NCBI GenBank assembly: GCA_033807695.1
Contig: CM066307.1
Coordinates: 1,736,001-1,800,000 of the forward strand
DNA: 64,000 bases
Direction of reading: 5' to 3'
DNA from: Daedaleopsis sinensis
Lineage: Eukaryota; Basidiomycota; Agaricomycetes; Polyporales; Polyporaceae
Both the position numbers and the translations under genes were made by a program. Of the stretch, positions 19,317 through 31,005 are shown piece after piece (the stretch's first letter is position 1; each line of letters begins with the position of its first letter). The notes beneath the pieces are model-generated. The model searched no databases and was not told the DNA's origin. It saw only the letters and a program-made list of their open reading frames with translations.

Positions 19317-22300
19317 ATGAAATTCGGTCGTAAAATCAGCGTGCGCCTCCATTCCTCTCCCCGACTGCTCTTGGCTCACTCTCTAAGCCCAGAACGATCT
19401 TTACAACGAATGGCGTCCATTCTACATCGACTACAACCTGCTTAAGCGCGAGCTCAAGGTGCGCAAACATGGCACACGACCTCTTATTCCTCGCGCTCAA
19501 TTCGGTCTTTGCAGGCGCGGACCACCTCCCGGGGCTGGTCCGATGTGGATGAGCAGGAATTCACCAAGATGCTCGAGCGCGAGCTTGACAAGATCCACAA
19601 CTTTCAGAAGACTAAGGTGAGTTCCGGCTTTGTACACGCCCATCCTATCATATTCCCGACCAAGGAGCTAGACATTCGAGCTTTCGCGACGCATAAACGA
19701 CGCGGAGAAGGCAGTCAAGCGCCTTGTCTCTTCCTCCGAGTATACCAACGGTCATCACCAGCAAGAGTCTAGCGGTCCTACCGATACCGAGGCTCAGCAA
19801 CGTCGCGATGCGGTAACTCAGGATGCGGGTTCGGACGATGACGATGACGACATTGACGACGACGACGACGCCCTATCTGTGGATGCTCTGGAGGATCAGT
19901 TCATGCTGCTCGAGGAGGAGGTCGCCACTCTTGTGGCGGACGTACACGACTTGGCGCTGTATACGAAGCTCAACATCACCGGCTTCATGAAGATTCTGAA
20001 GGTGCGCCCGTCCCTGTTCCTATCCCCGCCGAGCCGAAGCTGATACGACGGTCACGCGACGCTTCCCCGCTCTTCCCCGCGTATGGCAATAGAAACACGA
20101 TGTACGAGTCGCTCTCATGCTCCGCCCGACGCGTAAACTGACTAGGTATCGTTCAAGAAACAAACAAACCGTCCTTTGAAACCCACATTCATTCAAGAGT
20201 TCCTAGAGAAGCGGCCGTTCTACAAGTATAATTGGGACAGTTTGATCGTTAAGCTCTCCAGACTGTATGACCTCGTGCGCACCCGCGGTCACCCTGTGCA
20301 AGGCGACTCCAGTGCCGGAGGGAACCAGAGCGCGTTCGTTCGCCAAACGACAAAGTACTGGGTACGCAGCACTATGACGTCATAGAGTGGTTGACGGCAC
20401 GTTGAGCATCGCGGTTCGTAGGTCCATCCCGATAACCTCGTCCATCTCAAGCTCGCAATTCTTCGCCATTTACCCGTACTTGGTCAGTTGCACGACGTTT
20501 GCGCACACATGTCACATGTCATGCTGATCGCTCCTGACACAGTATTCAACCCGGATAAGGAGTTCGAGCCTAAAGATGCAGGTTTGTACATTTTCGATGC
20601 CAGGTTTTCCTCCACCTCTCACCGCACATCCAGCTATATCTTCTGTTTACTTTGACAACGAGGACCTAGAGTTGTATTTGGGGCGGTTGGAGAAAACTGA
20701 GGGGGCAGAGGCTGTCCGTCTACGTTGGTACGGAGATATGAACCAGAAGACCGTGCGTCACTCCTCTAAGCCATCCGTTCAATCTATTCACAATTGCCGA
20801 CACAGATCTTCGTGGAGCGTAAAACCCATCGCGAGGACTGGACGGGCGAGAAGTCAGTTAAGGCGCGCTTCCCGATCAAAGAGCACCTAGTCAACGCCTT
20901 CCTGCGCGGAGAATATACCATGGATGCCGAGTTCCAGGAGCTCGTCACGCGGGGCAAGAAGACGCAGCAGGAGGTCGACGGGATGATCCAGCTCGCGAAC
21001 GAAGTGCAGTACTCCGTGCTCACCAAGAAGCTCGTGCCCGTCATGCGTACCTTCTACAACCGCACGGCCTTCCAGCTCCCGGGCGACGCGCGCGTGCGCA
21101 TATCGCTCGATACGGAGCTGACGATGATCAGGGAGGACAACTGGGACGGGCGCGTTCGTGCTGGGGACAACTGGCGGAGGATGGACATTGGCATAGATCA
21201 CCCGTTCGGGCAGCTGCCACCGGAAGACAAGGAGCCGTTCAAGTGAGTACACCATACGGTCTTCACCGGAGTTTTCGCTGATCGAAATGTGCCGCCTAGA
21301 TACGGTGTCCTCGAGGTGAAGCTACAGACGCAATTCGGACAGGAGCCGCCGCAGTGGGTCACAGAGTTGGTCTCGTCACATCTTGTGGAAGCCGTTCCGA
21401 AGGCGAGTCGTGCACGCCGTGCTATTGATGGCTGTTTTCGACCGGTAGCTGACTGGCCCACAGTTCAGCAAGTTCATCCACGGGTGCGCCACGCTGCTGC
21501 CGAACCGCGTCGACCTCGTGCCATTTTGGCTTCCGCAGAGTGAGTGTCTCTGGTGATATGTGGGGATGCGTGTTATTGAAGAGTTTTTGGGTGCATTTCA
21601 GTGGAGGTCGATATTCTCAAGCCCGATACCGGTGTCGTCGCCATTGAGCGTCCTCTGCACTCGTCGTCGTCCAAAGGAACCTCGTCCCGGACAGAGACGT
21701 CTGGCCAGACCACTCCCGAGCGGCAACACTACGTAGAGCCCGTGTCCGAAGGCGAAGAGGATGAAGAGATGTACCTTGCACCCGGTAAGTTGCTATCTGT
21801 TTAAGCCCGGGAGGCCGCCTTCACTCACCATCGCTCAGCGCGAGACGAGCACAAGCGCACGGGTCTCTCCGGGCCAGAGGTCGCGGCGGCGGCGGCGATC
21901 CGCGAGAAGAACCTCAAGGAGCGCGCGCAGGAGGACCAGCGCAAAGCGCGCGAGGACGCCGACGGCGACTCGGACGCAGAGGAGGCTGCCCCACTCCTCA
22001 AGAGCTCGAACGCCGCCGCGAAGGTCGCGAACACGATCGCGTCCGCGCTCGAGAGCACCGCGCAGGCGCGCGCGATGTCGATCGACCCGCTCGCGCCGTC
22101 GTCCGCGTTCGACGAGACGCTGCGCGACCGCCTGCGCGAGGACGCGGTGAAGCGCCACGCGGACGGGGACGCGGACGCGGGGAGCGCGACGGTGGACGAT
22201 GCGGATGCGGACGACGAGGACGAGGACGACCACGACGACGAGGAGCGGGCGCGGATCGCGCGCGCGCGCGGGGAGGGGACATCGCGGGGCGACGAGCGGG

Positions 22301-22744
22301 TGCTCGAGCGCAGCTGGAGCGCCCCGGCGGGGAAGCGGATCGCGGTGCCGGTCCGCATCGAGCCGAAGGTGTACTTCGCGGCGGAGCGGACGTTCTTCGT
22401 GAGTCTACTGTCTCTCGTCCCTCTCGTCCGCGTCACACGTTCGTTCTCACCCGTACGCGCAGAAATGGCTGCACTTCGGGATCTACATCGGCACGATCGC
22501 GACGACGCTGCTCAACTTCATACCGCCGGGCGACACCGTTGGGCTGATCAGCGCGTGGCTCTTCACGGGGGTCGCGCTCGTCGCGATTGCGTACTCGGCG
22601 ATCATCTTCGTGTACCGCGCGTACAACCTCCGCCACCGCCGTGCGGAGGGGATGTACTATGACAAGTACGGGCCGACGGTGCTCTCGGTGTTCTTGGTCG
22701 GGGCGCTCGCGACGAATATTGTGTTGCGGTTGCGGGAGTTGTGA
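19317..22744 (+). CDS. vtc4: Vacuolar transporter chaperone 4, polyphosphate polymerase
   Basis: Fifteen exons, join(19317..19340, 19393..19458, 19515..19616, 19681..20001, 20093..20101, 20146..20361, 20422..20482, 20543..20581, 20634..20752, 20806..21242, 21300..21402, 21464..21539, 21602..21784, 21839..22398, 22463..22744), give 865 aa. VTC4 is the catalytic subunit that makes polyphosphate from ATP and passes it into the vacuole. Seen: N-terminal SPX domain (MKFGRKI start, then an acidic Asp-rich insert), the tunnel domain with [33 protein letters not shown] and GVLEVKLQT, all matching catalytic Vtc4 motifs, an acidic linker, and three C-terminal membrane segments from [17 protein letters not shown] to the end. 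Exon 5 is only 9 nt. The intron after exon 11 starts with GC (AAG then GCGAGT), the only donor that keeps frame. VTC2/3-type paralogues are the alternative, but the basic substrate residues favour Vtc4. Confidence 0.92.
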
Positions 22745-23191
22745 TGAGGCGAGCCTTCGATACCACGTATGGGTTATTCACCTATCCTATATGTATGCAA
22801 TGCTCATTGCTATGTGCTTGTATACATGTATGTTTCTCAACGGACAGTAGGCGTACCGTATGATTTCGTCGTAGCTGCAGTTGCAACAGTGCGCACTAAT
22901 AAGGCCTTCGCCGCATACCATCGTGCTTCGATATCTGCACACGCTGGGCATTTGCCGTTGAACGTCCTAGCATTTTGATTCATGTCTGCCTCCCTGCGTG
23001 TCTCCAGTCCATCGAGTCTCTCCCGGCCTCGTCGTGTCTCCGTACTGCCTTCGAGGGTGGTCTCACACTCCTCCTGTTCACCTTGTACATCACGATCATG
23101 ATGCTGCGTCACTCAATCTCAACCCTGCGGCATATTTCTGCATGTATTACAGTAAAGTCCATGCGGTATAGGATAACGTCGAGCATGTCCA
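22745..23191. other. Spacer between vtc4 and the paladin gene
   Basis: Convergent 3' flanks. From 22983 rightwards the sequence is the left end of the segmental duplication shared with 6148 onward. No gene is supported. Confidence 0.7.
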
Positions 23192-24689
23192 TCAGTCCAA
23201 AGACCTCTTCCCAAGCAGCATCGTAATCTCTCGCCGGGTTTGCAACCACTCCGGAAAGCTCACCTCCTCCGTCTTTGCCTCGCGCACCTCGATGAGATAG
23301 TTTGCGAACACGATCAGCGTGCCGTATCGATATCTGTCAAAGGTCCCGCCGCATCAATCAGCACAGACTACAATATTGGGTGCCTGCAGCGACGTACAAG
23401 TAGTTCACGCCGAGATCCATCAGCTTTCGCTGTTTCACGCTTCCCTTCTCGCATGCAGATACCTTCAGCTTGTAGCTAGGGCAGAGGAGCAACGGATCAA
23501 TATACCGCCTGAACAAGAGGTCGAGAGCGTCCTAGAACGTACTCGTATATCGCTTTCCGCAGGTTCTGGACATCCTGCATCTGGTCAATCGCCCGATCCG
23601 TCAAGCGTTTCGCAAGCTTGCCGTGTGATAGAACGCCGACGAGCTGCAGGATCACCTTGTACTCTCCTTTCAAACCGATTCGGATCAGCGCTCATCCTAT
23701 ACAGTCCGGACATTCGAGATTACCTTGCAAATAGGCTTCCTCTTCCGACGGTCCGTCAATAGAGTCGTATTGTGTAAGGCCACCCTGAGTCGGCTCTTCG
23801 GCGAAGCTGCCTTCCTGCTCGTGCTCCCAGGTCATAGTGGAAGCAATCAGGCAGGCGGTGACCATTCCGCTTGTCGTGCGACCACGACCCATCTGACAGT
23901 TGAATATGAAGTCGGCGGTCCGGCCGCTCAGCAATCCTGAGCGGACCCGCGTCAAGAGTTGCGCGAGTGCACCAGGCAACGGCGCCTGCTCGTCTGTCTA
24001 TAAAGAACGATTCAGGATGCGACCATGACTTCAATACGATCACGAAGACACTAACCACAGCCACCCGGCCATAGTCGACCTATGAGAACGACGTGAGTCA
24101 ATATCAGAGATTGAAGGTGATCAGAACGCTAACCTTGTATCCCTCCTGAATCATCAAATTGTAGACGTCTCGCGGGGTCATGATATCATCCTCCTCAACC
24201 TGTTCCCAAATAGGGATAATTTTGAAGACGCCCGGACGTTCCTCGACCTCGTCATGGAGCAGAATACGACCTTCCCCTGCACGCACTTCTCGGATCACAT
24301 CACGCTTGAGATTGTCTTCCATGGCCTCAACCACTGCGGTGGTCACACCTGTCGCCCTAAATTATGCTGCCGTGTGAGGGGAGAGAAGCGGGCAACTGGT
24401 TGTGTGGGACGTACTCGACGTTCTCCAGCGGCTTGTCGATGAGTCGGAGGACGTGTGGACGACCGGCTACGTAGATGACCGGTTCCTTTCCAACAAAACG
24501 CGTTAGCGTGTCAGAGTCTAGATTTAGGGACTCGCCGCCCAACTGACCTCTCGTAATGACGTCCAATACACAGAGTTGGTACCGTCAGGGTACGCATTCA
24601 CTCTTTGCAGCGCCCGCCGTAACCTATGACATCTTTCAGTTTCTGACTGCTTCCAGCTAATGGTATTGGTATCGCATACCCGTCCACCG
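22983..24689. repeat. Segmental duplication, parental block 1 (partner 6148-7848)
   Basis: Parental locus of the paladin duplication: 3' flank and third phosphatase unit. It is uninterrupted within the complete gene, which marks it as the source. Confidence 0.92.
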
Positions 24690-27600
24690 TCGGCATACCA
24701 CTATGGTGTATGGATTCGGCATCAGATTATATCCGATCCTTCGGGAAAATGACATACCTGCCGCAGACCCATTTGTTGTCGCTCCCGGTGGTGAAGTCAA
24801 ATCGGTCATTGTCATCCGACACTGGTGACGATACCGGCGTCGTGACACGTCGTAGTGAGAGCGGTACGCGTCTAAAGTTGGGCGCGCCCTCGATGCGTCT
24901 GCATAAAATGAGACTGAGATGTCCATACAGATGACCGTGTTGGAGACATGACGCACTCTGGCAGACTCATCTTCTGGAGGTTGGAGAAGAAGTCGCTTTT
25001 GAGGATTGTCGACGCCGACAAGATGCTTCCCGAACGGTTAGCTACGACTTGGCGCACTTCGTCTGGCAGAGCAACGTCCTCTGTGACGCCAACTCGCTCT
25101 AGCGGCTTGAGGGTATTGAAGTCCTCTGACAGCAACTCCTTCTCAAATGTCTTGATGACTATCCATAGCACAGTTATGAGCTGTAGCACAACGAGGAAAC
25201 GAAAGAAGGGCCATCTAGTACCTGGGCGGTTCTTCACAAACGACTCGAAAGATTCGTGCGTCTGCATCGTGTCGGGCTCCGTCGACTGCAAGTACGCCTG
25301 GAAGATGATGAGCTCGAAGTACCGCCTGAGGTTCTGCAGCCCCTTGTGCGCAAACATCCGCCGCTGCTTCTCGTCATTGGCTTGCTCCGCGCGAGAGCGT
25401 GCTTCTTCGATGGAGTCGCGTAGGTTGATGACCTCCGCACACTGATCAATCGCATCGTCAACAGCTTGCTTCACCATCGGGCCCTTGCGGATGACACGGA
25501 GGAGGCCTGCATGAGGCGAAGCGTAAGACTCGATACACGATGAGTGAGCGACTCTTCACTCACTATTGATGATCTGGTACGACTGGCGCGTCGCGTGGTG
25601 CGGAACGAAGTCATTCACTGTCATCACAGAAGACGCAGTCATCGAACGCTGCAGAGGTCCCGGTGTAGAAGGGTCCCGCAGGCGCGTCGCACTCGCAAGC
25701 CACTGCTGGATGAGCAGCAGGATGACCTAGAAGCGTACGCGTGAGTGCGAGATGCCTTGAGCGTGTGGGTCGATATACGCACGGAAGTCAAGGTGCTCCT
25801 GCCACGTCCAAGCTGACAGTTGATCACTATAGGTGTGCTCGAGGCATTGCTTCGAATCATAACCTCGATGAGCTCGCTCAAGTCGCTAAAATCCGGAGGA
25901 CGCTCCGATGTGATGGGTATGCGTGTGTAGACGAGCTCGACATGTTGCCCGAATCGTCTTCGCTTAGCCATTACGTCCTTCAGTACCATGATGTTATCGC
26001 TGTCGACTTCTTCCCAGACAGGTATCACGGAACCATCGGGGGTCTCTGTGTGCAGTAAGAGTCTACAATGTATGTATCATTTAGAACGTTATGATTCAGC
26101 ATAACAATATGCGCACGTACCGTCCACCGAAAGTGTTGACTTCATTAACGACGTCTTCACGCAACCGCTCTTCGAGAACTTCAAGACGGTCAGCTGATAT
26201 TCCACCATAATCTATCGAATTGCTTTAGTGCTGTACGCTACATAGGCATTACTGATCGTACCTTTCATGTTGCGCAGCGAGAACCTCTCCCTGCGCAGAC
26301 AATACGGTGCACCGTTCACGTAGACGATAGGCTCCTCGCGCAGAGTAAGCCACATGATGCGCGACGCCTCGGGATGTGCAGCTTGTACACGGTGCACAAC
26401 CTCGTCGATCGCCTCGAGGGTAGGCTGGCCAAGCGCGTAGATATTCGTGCCTGGGATGTTGCGGAAGTTGATAGCGCCGCGCACTCCGTGAGCCACAACT
26501 GAAGAGCGGCTGAGCCACTGATCCGACTTCAGCAGTGTACTGCGAGAAGTCGCGGAATACACGTCGGTCAGATCCATAGTCGGAAAAGATATTGAGAATC
26601 ACGAACCCCTCTCTGAGGATGATGCCGCTCCGATTCTACAGGTCTCATGAGATCGGGAGGAACCCATAGCAGACGGTGGCTCGGAATTACCTTAACGACG
26701 TGGTCAGAATACTCGTCCCCAAGAATTTGCCCTCCTGCAATCGCAACATCGTTCTGCTGTCCTGGAAGGAGTGCGCGGTGATCTGCGCCAGATTTGGACA
26801 ACGCAGAGAGGTCGTTGATTGGAGTGAACACGCCCAGTTTCGAGCCATGTGCTTTCCGCAGGAACATGACCTGACTACAAAGGCGTCAATACATCTTAGG
26901 CGATCCTCTAGAGATGTAACTCACGTCCAAATCTCTGTTCTCGCCTGTCGCATGTGGAGGTTAGCATTCTACATTCTACTCTACCTGCGAAGCGGGGCAC
27001 AGGAGTCACCTTCAACCAGTCTGCAAAGCTTTGTCCGAAGTCGTCTTGCATTTCAACATAGTTCGCAAACGCAATGGCGAAGAAGCTGCACGACGTCAGT
27101 GTGCCGAAAAGGGCAAATCTCTAGATCACTCACTATTTCTCAAGGGACTTCACGGCCTTGCTCAAGAAGTTATCTCTCTCTGCGTCATCGACGGCTGTGG
27201 TTAGGGAGTATCGCACGCGATTCAAGAAAATCTCTTCTCTCAGATTCACGACATGGTCGCCTACGATTTGTCAGTGTCCATCCTGAACCGGATAGCAAGC
27301 TCAAGCAGAGTGGACGCACAAACATCGATGACCTTGTCGACAAGCTTCTTTGCTCGTACTCCGTGCTCGAGACAGCCAAGCAGACTGAGAATGACGCCGT
27401 AGTTCCCCATGTGAGCCTTCCGAAGCGCCTCGAGAAGACTCGGCTGGCTGAGAAGGAGCTCGATCGCGGATTGCGAGCTCTTAGTCTCTAGTTCTGCAGG
27501 CATGGTATGGGCATTGAGGCTATTCAGCAGAAATAGGCCGCTCACGTTGTTGGAGTATATACGTGATGCGAAGCAGCGAGCGATTCATATCCTGTTGCGC

Positions 27601-29228
27601 GCTGGCCTGCTCGAGCGACTGCAAGATCTTAGCATTTGTAGGCTGATGAGGGTTAGGAAGGAATCAAGTGTATCTAGAGAACTCTGCAAGCATACCGGTG
27701 ACATCCCTGATGGCTGAACAGGCTCACTTTTAGAGGAAGTGTACATCAATTGACGAATCGACTTACTGTGCTTATTCCTGATCTTGAGCCGGATGACCTC
27801 GCATTGTACGGATCTTCCAACCCTCGGTCAATCATCTGCTTCCGACGCACAATACATGCAGCGACCATAGCGAATGTCGTTCGAACGGCGCCCATACCAC
27901 AGTTGAACACGAGCGCGGTAGTTAAAGGGTCAGTCCCCTTGATTACCCGGAGGTATGCATCGAGATAGCTGTCCTAGGGTGCAGTCAGCACATACGAACT
28001 GGTATCATGCATGGCGATCCAATACCTCGATCGGCCGGTCCGGGGAGATAGGTATACTGTAGAGACGATGAGCACTATAAACGAGGTTATCCTTGGGACG
28101 TACCGGTAGTACTACAGGAGATGGAGTTAGCGGCTTTGTATGTGAGATAGGTGGATAGACATACATCGACGTTCCAGCCTTCTTTGTGCATGTACTCCAT
28201 CAGCTCACGTTGTGTTCTGACATTGTTTCCATCGACCGCAGTCCAGGTCGGGAGAATCGCGCCATTCCCTGAGTCCGACGCTGCAGTTCCATAGATTGAG
28301 TACCTTGCCACTACTGACTGCTTGTCGGTATAGCCTTACCGACTTCGTTGTGGGTAAGAACAAGTCCACCAAATCTGGAGGCACGGCAATGGTCATTCGG
28401 AAGTTCGGACATTACCTGCGCTTTAAACTCACTTGGCAGCTTCGGCGAGTATGTCATTCTTCAGCCGTCTTTCGATCTCCTCCAAGTTTTCCGCACGATC
28501 AGACAGCTTCAACGTTCGTCTTGGCTCCGACGCGTCACGCAGGACAAACGGTCGACCGGATATATACACTTGAAGTGCACCACGTATCAACATGCATTCT
28601 TGGCACGCATCCCCCCCTCTCGCACTCCACCTCCTCCACTCCACCGACGTACGCGCGTACTGGATTCTGAGAAGGACGGCACGCACCTATTGGCTCCTCT
28701 CGAGTGCAAAACCAAACGACATGAGTAGGGTCGGTGATGTCGGGCCGACAACGTAGGACAGAAAGAATGGCTCGCAATCCCTGTGTGCGCGGCTGGGCAA
28801 CCCCGTAGACATTCAGATTGCCCTGCTTCGGGGCGCGGAAGTTAGGGGCGCCATGGACGTTGATGTCAAGGTCAAGTGCTCGGCCTGTGTCGCGCAAGGT
28901 TTAGACTCCAAAGAGCGGCGCGCGAGCGCGGTATCGAGTGCGTACCGGATGGGTAATGATCGGTCTTGAGAATGAAGCCGCGCGACAGAACGCTGCCCGT
29001 GCGGGTCTTCACGATAGAAGGGCCGGAACGCTGGAGCTGAGCCATAAGATCCAAGGGGGGCGTATCTGGAAGGTCGATACCCTCGCCGACAGAGCTACTG
29101 AGCAACCTTCGGCGCAGATCGTCTTCGACTGGACGTCGTATAGTGTTTGACTCGGGAGCACTGTGCGGGGGAGCAGAAACGGAGCGCAGGGCCCCGTTTG
29201 GAGGGCGAATATTAATGCTCGTCGCCAT
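23192..29228 (-). CDS. Paladin-like protein with three PTP-like phytase units
   Basis: Large multi-exon gene from MATSINIRPPNGALRSVSA (29228) to a TGA at 23192-23194. It belongs to the paladin / inositol hexakisphosphate PTP-like phytase family. Three repeated units each begin with a conserved strand block (SIVKTRTGSVLSRGFILKTD; the second with SRSTLLKSDQWLS; the third with GSILSASTILKSDFF), continue through an INFR-type or NFRAPK segment and REEPIVYVNG-like motif, and carry a CX5R loop: CGMGAVR (27881-27901), CQLGRGR (25798-25818) and CQMGRGR (about 23878-23898). All three keep Cys and Arg. C-terminal exons end with IVFANYLIEVREAKTEE. Animal paladin is a regulator of phosphoinositide signalling; the fungal role is unknown. 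Exact exon ends were checked only at some junctions; one intron near 23690-23720 would be unusually short, so a boundary there needs care. A truncated copy lies at 6357-8131. Confidence 0.87.
26019..26300. repeat. Segmental duplication, parental block 2 (partner 7849-8131)
   Basis: Second matched block, covering an intron and the exon reading ISADRLEVLEERLREDVVNE in unit 2. The frame is open here, in contrast to copy A. Confidence 0.92.
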
Positions 29229-29674
29229 CCCTCGGTTTGGGTGATAGGGATGTAGAGCGGTAGCAACTCGGCGAGATAAGGAAATGGCTGGTAGCTTAGA
29301 GGATTGTGCAGGGAAGAGGAGGGGGGTGCGCGACGAATGGTAGTACAGAGCAAGTTCCGAAGCGAGGCTTCATAGAATGCGCGCGCGCGTCGCCGCGCGA
29401 GATGCGCGAGGCACGCGTCATACATGTGACGCGCGCGGCCGCGTGCAGTACTCGTGCCTCTCAATTTTAGTCGATTCAGGCAGTTTATTGGTCTTTACTG
29501 GAGAGGCCGCATCCCGCGCATTTCGCGCTGCCGTACGGAGCCAAATTACTGGGACTCGGAGAGATTGTTCTACATTGCGGTGGTAGAGAAACAGCTTGTA
29601 ATGTATTACTGACTGCCTTTTGCCCTGTAATGTTACATAACACCCACGGAAGAATACACCGAGCGAGCGCATGT
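29229..29674. other. Spacer upstream of paladin gene
   Basis: Holds the paladin promoter and the 3' flank of TIF6. A GCGCGCG-rich stretch lies near 29378-29445. No gene is supported. Confidence 0.6.
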
Positions 29675-30642
29675 TCACGCCCAACTGTCGATGAGCGTAT
29701 CGCGCATTTCGCCAATGACTGCGGCCGAGCTCTGTCCTTGCAGCTCTGCGCGCATGATGTAAGGATTGTCGGCCCAACCACGACAGACGTAAAAAAATAC
29801 GCACTGAATGCTGCTTCGATGACACTAATTTCTGTCGCAGTTGTGTCTAGCCCAGTGAACGCACACCAGTCGTTCACCACGAGGCCTGCACCCAGCACGT
29901 CCGATCCGCGATTTACGGTACCGGCCTGCGCGTAAACGCATGTATGATCAAAATGCGTATCAAGCTCGGTTCGTCGGAGCCACATACCACAAGTGGAACT
30001 TGTAGCAAGCTGCTGAGTTCATCCTGATCTTGGATGCTGGTCTTCGGGTGTACGACGCCGCCCTGATTTGAGATGACCGCATAACTGCCGACGAGCACAT
30101 TGTCGGCAATTGTTTGTCGGAAGACCTCCACCTTTAGTACATCGGCAATGATCTCTTCGGTCTCTCGGTCGATATCAGGATGGACTAGCGCAACGTAGTC
30201 ATTGCAGGCGATGACGTTCCCCAACGCAGATAGTCGCTCTTCCACACGTTGGATCGCGACGGCATCGGGTAGGGAGTTGCGGAGATGTTGGAGTTCTTGA
30301 TCGGTTGTGGTCGAGGGAACAAGCAGACCATGGCGATTGCCTGGCATGCACGAGTTGGTGATAGGGAATGGGTTCAATCATACAAATCACATACCTGCCG
30401 TTAGCCGACCGATAATTCGCGTGCCTCCAATACTCGTGTGCACAATCGGAACGACATCTCCAAGTTCGCTCTCGAAGGCCGAGTAGAAATTCGTGCTGCC
30501 TTGGATCGCACACAGACAGTAACTGTTGGTCAGCTTGGAGAAAACACCAATGTCGCTGCTGTTTTCGAATTGGACGCCTACAACCCAAGATCTCAGTCAA
30601 TCTTTTAACATGAGCGCGCCGATCAGACCTACGGGTAGCCAT
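29675..30642 (-). CDS. tif6: Translation initiation factor 6 (eIF6/Tif6)
   Basis: Five exons, complement(29675..29745, 29805..29925, 29988..30340, 30395..30577, 30633..30642), encode exactly 245 aa, the usual eIF6 length. The first exon holds only ten coding bases. eIF6 binds the 60S subunit in the nucleolus and cytoplasm and blocks early joining with 40S; it is essential for 60S biogenesis. Seen: [20 protein letters not shown] start, [15 protein letters not shown] segment, [30 protein letters not shown], and [17 protein letters not shown], all family signatures. The last exon reads [16 protein letters not shown] and ends DSWA. Divergent from the NDUFAF7 gene with 363 bp between starts. Confidence 0.97.
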
Positions 30643-31005
30643 AGTGGAAGGGGGAGTCTCTTGGTAACTGAGCTGGCTCTGTTGAACGGCTGAGGGTGAG
30701 AATGTACTTGGTCGAGAGTCTGCTGAGGAGAAGGGAGTGGGGAGTCGCAGAGGAGGCTTAACATCTTTATGCGCTGAAAAAGTAAAGTCAGGCTGAGGCG
30801 CAAGCGCTCGCGCGGAGCCGTGCGAGTCGGCGCGACGCGACAGGACGCGACGCGAGTACTCGGGCTAGCCGGTCGCATCTCTGCCTCCGTCCACTACGCT
30901 TCCTCTGACTCCTACATCGCTTCTGGTCCGGAAATACTGCCATTGTGCACTCTACTCAAACACGCTGCATACTGGCGCATTGAGAAACCGTCAGAGTGAC
31001 ACGAC
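30643..31005. promoter_or_regulatory. Divergent intergenic region of tif6 and ndufaf7
   Basis: 363 bp between the two start codons, with no clear TATA box. It should contain both promoters. Confidence 0.55.

Noticed and set aside
26120..26210. Suspected frameshift in the parental paladin copy relative to copy A
   Set aside because: Reading through the splice site shows the parental frame is open (DYGGISADRLEVLEERL); it is copy A that has the extra base.
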